DNA of 21,496 nucleotides. Origin: DATILI01 sp035476635 (lineage in GTDB: Bacteria; Pseudomonadota; Gammaproteobacteria; Burkholderiales; Burkholderiaceae_C). The DNA is taken from contig DATILI010000294.1 of assembly GCA_035476635.1 (NCBI GenBank), positions 1-21,496 on the forward strand, read 5' to 3'. Position numbers and translations under genes: made by a program. Positions 12,989 to 19,923 of this stretch are shown one piece after another. Positions within the stretch are counted from its first letter, which is position 1. Each line of letters opens with the position of its first letter. The notes beneath the pieces were generated by a model that worked only from the letters and a program-made list of their open reading frames with translations, searched no databases and was not told where the DNA came from.

Positions 12989-14377
12989 CTAGGGCAGTAA
13001 CGGCAGTTCAATGGTGAAGGTCGCGCCTTTGCCCGGCTCCGACTGTACGCGAATCGCGCCGTTGGCGCTGTGCACCACCCGCTTGCAGAAGGTCAGGCCC
13101 AGGCCGTGGCCGCTGCCATGGTCGGTCGAGTAAAACGGCTCGAATATCCGGCGCTGCAGTTCCGGCGAGATGCCGATGCCGTGATCCGCGATCAGGATGC
13201 GGCCGCGGTTTTGCAGGATGCCCACCTCCACCATCAGATCGCCGGGTTCGGCCGCGGCATCGGTGGCGGCAAGGGCCTTGAGCGCGTTCTTGAGCAGGTT
13301 GTCGATGACCTGCGAAAACAGCGACTGCGACCCTTTGAAGCGGAAGTCGCGGCGCACATGCAACACCACGCACTGGCGCTCGCGCTGGTTGCGGTACGGA
13401 AAATTCTCGACGCATTCGCGCAGCAGATCGCCGGCCGTTATCTCCTCGGCGTGGGCGGGCAGGCTCAATAGCCGCGCGTTGACGATCTGCGTGTCGATCT
13501 GGTGATTCATGTTGCGCACGAGGCCGTGCAAGCGGTTGGACAGCTGGTCCAGCTTGGCCTCGGCCGGGGTGCCGGGCAGCGCACGCGCTTGCGCCTGCAT
13601 GGCCTCGCCGATCAAGGACACCGTGGCCAGCGGTGTGCGCAGCTCATGCGCCATGATGCCCATGGTGGCCAGCGTCTGCTGCAGTTGCTCGCGGCGCATA
13701 TTGGCCGTGGAAAAGCCGAGCACCAATGCGGTGGCCCAGGAAAAACCGATCACCACCGCGTCGATCTTCAACTGCACGCCGGTGATCTCGGGCACCTCGG
13801 GCCCAAACACCAGGAACAGCAGCCATGCGAGCAGCCCCCCGGTGGCCGTGCCGAGCGTGGCCAGGCGCCAATCGGTGGCGCGGTAGTAGATCAGGACCAT
13901 GGCCACCATGCTGGACAGCCAGACCGTATTGCCGCTGTTGCAAAGGTACATCCAGCTGAAGAGGACCGGAAGGGTCAGCCAGCAGATCAGGCCGAACAGC
14001 CACTGCGTGCGTCGGGAGCCCACATCCGCCATCCACAGGTCGAGCACGAGGGGCGCGCCAAGCAACCCCGCGGCCAGCCGCAGCCACAGGCTTTCCCATG
14101 GCTGGGGCAACCAGACGCCCCAGATCCAAAAAAACAGCGGATGCCCAATGAGGGTGAAGAGCCCGATCCAGCGGATCCGCCAGCGCGAGGCGTGCTGCAC
14201 CGTCTCGAGCGGCGCGTCCACGGCAACGCTCTTGGCCTTGCGCAGCCAGTCGGCGCAAGCCACCAGCGCGGGCCAGCGGCGAAACAGAAAAGGACTAGCG
14301 GGAGTCGGATTGGAAGGAGGCACGGGTCGGCAGCAGCCTATGCAAGTGGTGACCTCCCTATTGTCCCGATTCTGCAC
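12989..14377 (-). CDS. lqsS: Six-helix membrane sensor histidine kinase, CqsS/LqsS-like
   Basis: This is the probable receptor for the alpha-hydroxyketone signal. The 462-residue form has six hydrophobic segments (about 68-90, 96-113, 124-144, 150-165, 172-192, 205-222) and no large periplasmic loop, the design of CqsS/LqsS. The stretch GHPLFFWIWGVWLPQPWESL resembles CqsS. The kinase core shows the H-box MAHELRTPL with His244, the N-box VIDNLLKNALKAL, the G1 box IADHGIGI, the F-box FEPFYSTD and the G2 box GHGLGLTFCK. No receiver domain is attached, so the separate regulator downstream is the likely partner. The start is uncertain: GTG 14377 lacks a good ribosome site, while AGGGAGGT at 14352-14359 sits inside the first codons and points to a later start; the in-frame codon nearest to it is ATA at 14341, then GTG at 14323. 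All options leave the six helices intact. Confidence 0.88.
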   Translation of the reverse strand: MQNRDNREVTTCIGCCRPVPPSNPTPASPFLFRRWPALVACADWLRKAKSVAVDAPLETVQHASRWRIRWIGLFTLIGHPLFFWIWGVWLPQPWESLWLRLAAGLLGAPLVLDLWMADVGSRRTQWLFGLICWLTLPVLFSWMYLCNSGNTVWLSSMVAMVLIYYRATDWRLATLGTATGGLLAWLLFLVFGPEVPEITGVQLKIDAVVIGFSWATALVLGFSTANMRREQLQQTLATMGIMAHELRTPLATVSLIGEAMQAQARALPGTPAEAKLDQLSNRLHGLVRNMNHQIDTQIVNARLLSLPAHAEEITAGDLLRECVENFPYRNQRERQCVVLHVRRDFRFKGSQSLFSQVIDNLLKNALKALAATDAAAEPGDLMVEVGILQNRGRILIADHGIGISPELQRRIFEPFYSTDHGSGHGLGLTFCKRVVHSANGAIRVQSEPGKGATFTIELPLLP

Positions 14378-14390
14378 CCTTGCGTCGACT

Positions 14391-14416
14391 GCGGCGGCCC
14401 CCGGGATGGCCGCCGC
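14391..14416. repeat. Strong GC stem-loop between kbp and the sensor kinase
   Basis: GCGGCGGCC and GGCCGCCGC form a perfect 9-bp stem with an 8-base loop. It lies between the kbp stop (14432) and the kinase start region. There is no T-run on the minus-strand side, so it is not a canonical terminator. It may slow readthrough from kbp or shape the kinase mRNA leader. Confidence 0.6.
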
Positions 14417-14431
14417 CAGGCCGCGTCGCCG

Positions 14432-14938
14432 TCAAGCCTGCGGCGGAATGCGCAGCTTCTGGCCCGGATAGATCTTGTCGGGGTGGCTCAGCATGGGTTT
14501 GTTGGCCTCGAAGATCGCCGGGTACTTGTTGGCGTTGCCATAGAACTTCTTGGCGATGGCCGACAAGGTGTCGCCCTTGACCACGTCGTGGTACTGCGCC
14601 TCATCGGCGGGTGTGGCCACCGACATCAGGTTCTCCACTTCCTTCACATTGGCGACGTTGCCGCAGCACAGCGTGACTTTCTCGAAGGCCTCCTGAGTCG
14701 GCACCTCGCCTTGCACCGTGACCTTGGCCGCCGCGCCGTCGAACAGCACGAACAGGCCTACCGCACCCAGCTTCTGGGTCTCGATGTAGTCGCGGATTGC
14801 GTGCGCGGCCTTGGTGTTGAGTTCATCCAGCGTCGGCTGCGCGGCAGGGTTGCTGGCAGCGCTGGCCGCCGCCGCTTCCACCTCCTTGCCGCCAAACAGT
14901 TTCTCGCCGGCTTCCTTGATAAAACTTAAAAGACCCAT
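14432..14938 (-). CDS. kbp: Kbp/YgaU-like BON-LysM protein
   Basis: This homologue of the E. coli potassium-binding protein Kbp has 168 residues against 149. The N-terminus MGLLSFIKEAGEKLFGG matches the family start. A BON domain follows (about 50-105, with GAAAKVTVQGEVPTQEAFEKV) and then a LysM domain (about 118-167, YHDVVKGDTLSAIAKKFYG and the final HPDKIYPGQKLRIP). Extra length lies in an Ala-rich linker near residues 20-40 and in the BON loop. No signal peptide is present, consistent with a cytoplasmic protein. CAGGAG eight bases upstream fixes the ATG at 14938. It lies 61 nt downstream of the amidase and 54 nt upstream of the longest kinase frame on the same strand; whether these are one transcript is unclear. 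Confidence 0.92.
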   Translation of the reverse strand: MGLLSFIKEAGEKLFGGKEVEAAAASAASNPAAQPTLDELNTKAAHAIRDYIETQKLGAVGLFVLFDGAAAKVTVQGEVPTQEAFEKVTLCCGNVANVKEVENLMSVATPADEAQYHDVVKGDTLSAIAKKFYGNANKYPAIFEANKPMLSHPDKIYPGQKLRIPPQA

Positions 14939-14999
14939 GGTGCGACTCCTGACAGGTGATGGAAGGACTTCGCACTGTATCTGCAAAAAATGACGGCGC

Positions 15000-16442
15000 T
15001 TAGCGCGGAGGTGTAACACGCAGAACATCCTGCGCGGCCTGCTCGTAGGCGTGGGCCAGGCGCAGCAGCGCCCAGTCGCCGCGCGGTTTGCCGATGATTT
15101 GCAGGCCCATCGGCAAGCCGTTGGCGCCAAAGCCCGCCGGCACGCTGATGCACGGCAGGCCGGCGAAGGTGGCGTAGATCACCACCTCCATCCAGCGGTG
15201 GTAGGTATCCATGGCGCGCCCCGCGATCTGCGTCGGCCAGCGCAGCGCCACATCGAACGGCCAGACCTGGGCGCTGGGCAGGGCCAGGAAATCGTAGCGC
15301 TCGAACAGCGACAGCATCTGGTGGTAGAACGCGGTGCGCTGCACGCTGGCGGCGGTGAACTCCGGCCCGGTGAGGCTTTGCGCCTGCGCGTGCTCCCACA
15401 AGGCTTCTTCCTTGATTTGCGCGCGGTTCTTCGGGTTCAGCAAAAACGGCGCAATGCGCGCGGCCACCAGCGCGCGGCGCCAGACCAGCCAGGCCTGCCA
15501 CACCGGTTCCGGCGCCGTGCCGAGGCCGGCCGGCTCCACCGCACAGCCCAGGCCCGCCAGCCGATGCAGAGCCTGTTCGCACACTTCGAGAATGCCCGGC
15601 TCCATCGCGAGATAGCCGTTCAGGTCGCCGAGCCAGCCGATGCGCGTGCCCTTGCATTCCAGCCCGCCCAGCTCGCCCGTGAACCGTGCGCCGTCCGCGA
15701 TCGAAAGCGGCGCGCGCGGATCATGTCCGGCCTGCGTGTCCAGCAGCAGCGCCACGTCCTGCACGCTGCGCCCCATCGGCCCTTCGGTACCGAGCTGGCT
15801 GACCCAGGCATCTTGCGCCGGCCACATCGGCACCCGCCCCTGGCTGGGACGCAGGCCGAACACATTGTTCCAGCCTGCGGGGTTGCGCAGCGAGCCCATG
15901 AAGTCGCTGCCGTCAGCCACCGGCAGCATGTGCGTGGCCAGCGCCACGGCTGCGCCGCCACTGCTGCCGCCAGCGCTTCGCGCCGGGTCGTAGGCATTGC
16001 GCGTGGCGCCGAAGACTTCGTTGAACGTGTGCGAGCCCAGGCCGAATTCGGGCGTGTTGGTCTTGCCCACGACGATGCAGCCCGCCGCCTTCATGCGCCG
16101 CACCATCAGCGAATCTTCCTTGGGCACGAATGCGCGCATCAGGGGCGAGCCCAGCGTGGTCGGAATGCCGGCGCTGTTGGCCATGTCCTTGATCGCCTGT
16201 GGCATGCCGTGCAACCAGCCCATGGATTGCCCGCGCGCGAGTTGCGCGTCACGTGCATCGGCCTCCTTGAGCAGTGCATCCGGATCCTGCAGGTTCACGA
16301 TGGCGTTGTGCACCGGATTGCATTCGGCAATGCGTTGCAGACAGGCCTGCATCACCTCGCGGCATGAAACCTGCTTGGAGTGAATGGCCGCAGAAAGCGC
16401 CCGCGCACCAAGTCGGGTTAACGCTGATTCAGAGTGGTGCAT
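15000..16442 (-). CDS. Amidase-signature family hydrolase
   Basis: This serine hydrolase of 480 residues has the Ser-cisSer-Lys triad of the amidase-signature family, which hydrolyses carboxamides, amino acid amides or related bonds. Lys85 lies in QAIKDM, the glycine/serine loop is at 158-163 (GGSSGG, Ser160 the likely bridging serine), and the nucleophile Ser184 is in GSDFMGSLRNPAGW. The C-terminal GLPCISVPAGF and GLPMGLQIIG are also typical. The motif GSDFMGS differs from the usual GTDxGGS, so it belongs to a divergent subgroup and not to GatA. There is no signal peptide. It is divergent from the ABC transporter operon with only 50 bp between start codons, suggesting that its substrate is imported by that transporter. 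A small stem (GCGC-TAA-GCGC) at the stop followed by a short T-run could act as a weak terminator. Confidence 0.93.
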   Translation of the reverse strand: MHHSESALTRLGARALSAAIHSKQVSCREVMQACLQRIAECNPVHNAIVNLQDPDALLKEADARDAQLARGQSMGWLHGMPQAIKDMANSAGIPTTLGSPLMRAFVPKEDSLMVRRMKAAGCIVVGKTNTPEFGLGSHTFNEVFGATRNAYDPARSAGGSSGGAAVALATHMLPVADGSDFMGSLRNPAGWNNVFGLRPSQGRVPMWPAQDAWVSQLGTEGPMGRSVQDVALLLDTQAGHDPRAPLSIADGARFTGELGGLECKGTRIGWLGDLNGYLAMEPGILEVCEQALHRLAGLGCAVEPAGLGTAPEPVWQAWLVWRRALVAARIAPFLLNPKNRAQIKEEALWEHAQAQSLTGPEFTAASVQRTAFYHQMLSLFERYDFLALPSAQVWPFDVALRWPTQIAGRAMDTYHRWMEVVIYATFAGLPCISVPAGFGANGLPMGLQIIGKPRGDWALLRLAHAYEQAAQDVLRVTPPR

Positions 16443-16492
16443 ACTTGTCTTTCCATTGCGGTTTCATTCCTATCTTGTTGTGGAGGTTGAAG

Positions 16493-18067
16493 ATGATGCG
16501 TCGTTCCCTGATCACCATGGTAATGCTGGCCGCGGGCCTGATCGCGCCGCTTGCGGTGCAAGCCCAGGGCAAGACCCTGCGCGTGGTGCCCCATGCCAAC
16601 GTCACCATTCTTGACCCCATCTGGACCACGGCGTTCGTCACGCGCAACCACGGCTACATGATTTATGACACGCTGTTCGGCACCGACGCCGACGGCAAGA
16701 TCAAGCCCCAGATGGTCGAGAAGTGGAGCGTCTCCAAGGACAACCTGACCTGGACCTTCAGCCTGCGCGACGGCCTGGAATTCCACGACGGCAAAGCCGT
16801 GACCAGCGAAGACGCCGTGGCCTCGATCAAGCGCTGGGCCAGCCGCGACAGCTTCGGCGGCGTTCTCGCCAAGAGCGTGGACAACTACGCGACGCCGGAC
16901 GCCAAGACCTTCGTCATCAAGCTGAAAGTGCCGTTCGGCGTGATGCTCGAGGCGCTGGGCAAGCCCTCTTCCAACGTGCCCTTCATCATGCCCGCGCGCG
17001 TCGCCGCGACACCGGGCAGCGAGCAGATCAAGGAACAGATCGGCTCGGGCCCGTACAAGTTCGTGCCGGCCGAGTACAAGCCCGGCGAAAAGCTGGTCTA
17101 TGTAAAGAATGAGAAATACAAGTCGCGCAGCGAGGCGCCCAGCGGCACCACCGGCGGCAAGCCGGTCTACCTGGACCGCGTGGAGTGGGTCATCATCCGC
17201 GACCCGCAAACCCAGTTCAATGCCCTGGTCGCCGGCGAGGTCGACATCATCGAGCAGCCGACCTTCGAGCAATACGCATCGCTCAAGGCATCCAAGGACG
17301 TGCAGCTGGTCGACGCCCAGCCCGCGGGCCTGCAGTACATCTTCCGCTTCAACCACCTGCATGCGCCGTTCGACAACGTGAAGATCCGCCACGCCGCGAT
17401 GGTCGCGCTTGGCCAGGAAGCGCACTTGAAGACCCAGGTCGGCGCGCCCGGCATGTACAAGTTCTGCAAGAGCATGTTCCCCTGCGGCACGCCGTTCGCC
17501 AGCGAGAACACCGGCATCTATACCGGCACGGCCAACCCGCAGAAGGCCGCGCAGATGCTCAAGGAAGCCGGCTACAACGGCCAGCCCATCGTGTTGATGC
17601 GCCCGACCGACCTGGCTTCGATCTCCAAGCTGCCGCTGGTGGCCAAGCAGCAGCTCGAAGCGGCCGGCTTCAAGATCGACATGCAGCAAATGGACTGGCA
17701 GACCCTGGTGGCGCGCCGCGCCAAGAAGGACGCGCCCGACAAGGGCGGCTGGAACGCCTTCATGACCGCCTGGACCGCGGGCGACATCCAGAACCCGCTG
17801 ACCATGGCCATGATGAACGCCGCCGGCGACAAGGGCTGGTTCGGCTGGCAGGACGACCCCACCATCGAAGATCTCAAGGCCAAGTTCGCCCAGGCTTCCA
17901 CCGATGCCGACAAGAAGAAACTCGCTGAAGCATTGCAGTTGCGCGCGATCGAAACCGCCAGCCACGTGCATCTGGGCCAATACAACAACCCGGCGGCGCT
18001 GCGCACCAACATTTCCGGATTGGTGCCCGGCGGCGCGCAGGTGTACTGGAACATCAAGAAGAACTGA
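16493..18067 (+). CDS. ABC transporter substrate-binding protein, family 5 (peptide/opine type)
   Basis: This is the periplasmic receptor of the ABC importer encoded downstream. The 524-residue precursor has a Sec signal peptide (MMRRSLITMVMLAAGLIAPLAVQAQG, cut probably after VQA) and no lipobox. The mature protein has the family-5 features: TLRVVPHANVTILDPIWTT at the start, EKWSVSKDNLTWTFSLRDGLEFHDGKAVTSEDAVASIKRW, the IGSGPYKF segment, and DPQTQFNALVAGEVDI. GGAGG at 16482-16486 gives a start at ATG 16493 or the immediately following ATG 16496. Peptides, opines, glutathione-like molecules or amides are all possible ligands; the adjacent amidase favours an amide-containing compound (inference). 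Confidence 0.93.
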   Translation: MMRRSLITMVMLAAGLIAPLAVQAQGKTLRVVPHANVTILDPIWTTAFVTRNHGYMIYDTLFGTDADGKIKPQMVEKWSVSKDNLTWTFSLRDGLEFHDGKAVTSEDAVASIKRWASRDSFGGVLAKSVDNYATPDAKTFVIKLKVPFGVMLEALGKPSSNVPFIMPARVAATPGSEQIKEQIGSGPYKFVPAEYKPGEKLVYVKNEKYKSRSEAPSGTTGGKPVYLDRVEWVIIRDPQTQFNALVAGEVDIIEQPTFEQYASLKASKDVQLVDAQPAGLQYIFRFNHLHAPFDNVKIRHAAMVALGQEAHLKTQVGAPGMYKFCKSMFPCGTPFASENTGIYTGTANPQKAAQMLKEAGYNGQPIVLMRPTDLASISKLPLVAKQQLEAAGFKIDMQQMDWQTLVARRAKKDAPDKGGWNAFMTAWTAGDIQNPLTMAMMNAAGDKGWFGWQDDPTIEDLKAKFAQASTDADKKKLAEALQLRAIETASHVHLGQYNNPAALRTNISGLVPGGAQVYWNIKKN

Positions 18068-18082
18068 CCCCGGGCCTGACCC

Positions 18083-19036
18083 TTGCTCCGGTTCCTCCTG
18101 CAACGGCTGCTGGCCGTTATTCCCGTCCTGCTGGTCGTCGCCGTCGTCGTCTTCCTGATCCTTCGGCTCACGCCGGGCGATCCGGCGGCGGTGATCGCCG
18201 GCAACAACGCCACCAATGAAGACATCGACCGCATCCGCGAGCAGCTGGGCCTGACCAAGCCGCTGCTCACGCAGTTCTGGATCTGGTTTTCCGGCGTGCT
18301 GCAAGGCGACCTGGGCTATTCGTTCTACCTGAACAAGCCGGTCACCGAACTGATCGCCCAGCGCATCGAACCCACGCTCTCACTGGCCGCCGGCACGCTG
18401 CTGCTGGCGATCCTGATTGCCGTGCCGCTGGGCACGCTGGCGGCCTGGCGCATGGGCGGCTGGCTGGACCGGGTCCTCTCGGGCTTCTCGGTCGCGGGCT
18501 TTTCCATCCCCGTGTTCGTCACCGGCTATGTGCTGATCTATATCTTCTCGATTCAGCTGCAGTGGCTCCCGGTGCAGGGCTACCGCCGCTTGTTCGGTGC
18601 TTCCAGCCAGGGCCTGGGCGCCTGGGCCTACCAGCTGGTGCTGCCCTGGCTCACGCTGGCCACGATCTATGTCGCGCTGATTGCCCGGGTCACCCGCGCC
18701 AGCGTTTCGGAAGCCCTGACGGAAGACTTCATCCGCACCGCCCGCGCCAAGGGCATCGGCGAGTCGGCCGTGCTGCTGCGCCATGCGCTGGCGAATGCCG
18801 CGGTGCCGATCGTCACGGTGATCGGCATCGGCGTCGCGTTGCTGATCGGCGGCGTGGTCGTGACGGAGACGGTGTATTCCATTCCGGGCCTGGGCTCGCT
18901 CACGGTCGACTCGGTACTCAACCGCGACTTCCCCGTGATCCAGGGCGTGGTGCTTTTCTTCAGCGTACTTTACGTGGTGGTCAACCTGATGGTCGATGTG
19001 AGTTATCTTTTTCTTGACCCCAGGATCCGGTACTGA
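18083..19036 (+). CDS. ABC transporter permease, DppB type
   Basis: This inner-membrane subunit of 317 residues starts MLRFLLQRLLAVIPVLLVVAVVVFLILRLTPGDPA, the standard DppB/GsiC N-terminus. About six helices follow. The EAA coupling motif region is EALTEDFIRTARAKGIGESAVLLRHALANA. The initiation codon is TTG at 18083; no ATG is available near the conserved N-terminus, and the ribosome site is weak. It follows the binding protein stop by 15 nt and its TGA overlaps the next ATG by one base. Confidence 0.94.
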   Translation: MLRFLLQRLLAVIPVLLVVAVVVFLILRLTPGDPAAVIAGNNATNEDIDRIREQLGLTKPLLTQFWIWFSGVLQGDLGYSFYLNKPVTELIAQRIEPTLSLAAGTLLLAILIAVPLGTLAAWRMGGWLDRVLSGFSVAGFSIPVFVTGYVLIYIFSIQLQWLPVQGYRRLFGASSQGLGAWAYQLVLPWLTLATIYVALIARVTRASVSEALTEDFIRTARAKGIGESAVLLRHALANAAVPIVTVIGIGVALLIGGVVVTETVYSIPGLGSLTVDSVLNRDFPVIQGVVLFFSVLYVVVNLMVDVSYLFLDPRIRY

Positions 19037-19923
19037 TGGCCGCCCGCACACCCCTCTGGCGCCGGCTCTGGGCCAACAGCGCCTTTCGTTTCGGCGTGGC
19101 CGTCCTCGGCCTGTTGCTGCTGCTGGCGCTGGCAGCGCCGCTGCTCGGCACGGTCGACCCCTCGGCCATGGATTCGGCCAACATCAACACCGCCGCCGGC
19201 GCCCGCGGCGACTTCTCGCTGCTGGATGGCAGCGCGGTGGCCCATACCTTCTGGATGGGCGCCGACAACTTCGGCCGCGACATCTACAGCCGCGTGCTCT
19301 ATGGCACGCGCACATCGCTGCTGGTGGCAGCGTTCACCGCCGTGGTGGCAATCGGCATCGGCGCGGTGCTGGGCATGCTGGCCGGCTACTTCCGCGCCGT
19401 CGACGCGGTGCTGATGCGCGTGATGGACGGCCTGATGGCGATTCCCGCGATCCTCCTGGCGATCGCACTGGTGGCCGCCTTGGGCGCCAAGCTCTGGACC
19501 GTGGTGGTGGCCATTGCCATTCCCGAAATCCCGCGCGTCACGCGCCTGGTGCGCTCGCTGGTGCTGACCTTGCGCGAAGAACCGTTCGTCGAGGCGGCGC
19601 GCGCACTGGCCACGCCCACGCCCATCATCCTGATGCGCCACATCCTGCCCAATGCCATGGCGCCGCTGATCGTGCAGGGCACCTTCATTGCCGCCTCGGC
19701 CGTGCTGACCGAAGCCATCCTGAGCTTTCTCGGCCTGGGCCTGCCGGCCGACGTGCCGACCTGGGGCAACATCATGGCCGAAGGCCGCGTGCAGTTCACC
19801 CAGTACCCGGGCAACGTGCTGTTTCCCGCGCTGTTCCTGGTGCCCACGGTGCTGGCCATCAACCTGCTGGGCGATGGCTTGCGCGATGTGCTGGACCCCA
19901 AGTTCGCAAAGCGGTCAGCTTGA
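19036..19923 (+). CDS. ABC transporter permease, DppC type
   Basis: This second inner-membrane subunit of 295 residues forms a heterodimer with the DppB-type protein. It shows the DppC features: a cytoplasmic N-terminus with a first helix (FGVAVLGLLLLLALAAPLLG), WMGADNFGRDIYSRVLYGTRTSL, helices from about 95, the coupling segment EEPFVEAARALATPTPIILMRHILPNA, and the C-terminal PTVLAINLLGDGLRDVLDPK. Its start (TGATG) overlaps the upstream stop and its own stop overlaps the ATPase start, so the three genes are translationally coupled. Confidence 0.95.
   Translation: MAARTPLWRRLWANSAFRFGVAVLGLLLLLALAAPLLGTVDPSAMDSANINTAAGARGDFSLLDGSAVAHTFWMGADNFGRDIYSRVLYGTRTSLLVAAFTAVVAIGIGAVLGMLAGYFRAVDAVLMRVMDGLMAIPAILLAIALVAALGAKLWTVVVAIAIPEIPRVTRLVRSLVLTLREEPFVEAARALATPTPIILMRHILPNAMAPLIVQGTFIAASAVLTEAILSFLGLGLPADVPTWGNIMAEGRVQFTQYPGNVLFPALFLVPTVLAINLLGDGLRDVLDPKFAKRSA

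Noticed and set aside
16418..18304. 628-codon open frame on the minus strand opposite the ABC binding protein
   Set aside because: It is a reverse-frame shadow of the binding protein gene with low-complexity Arg/Leu/Gly/Val composition and no recognisable domain.
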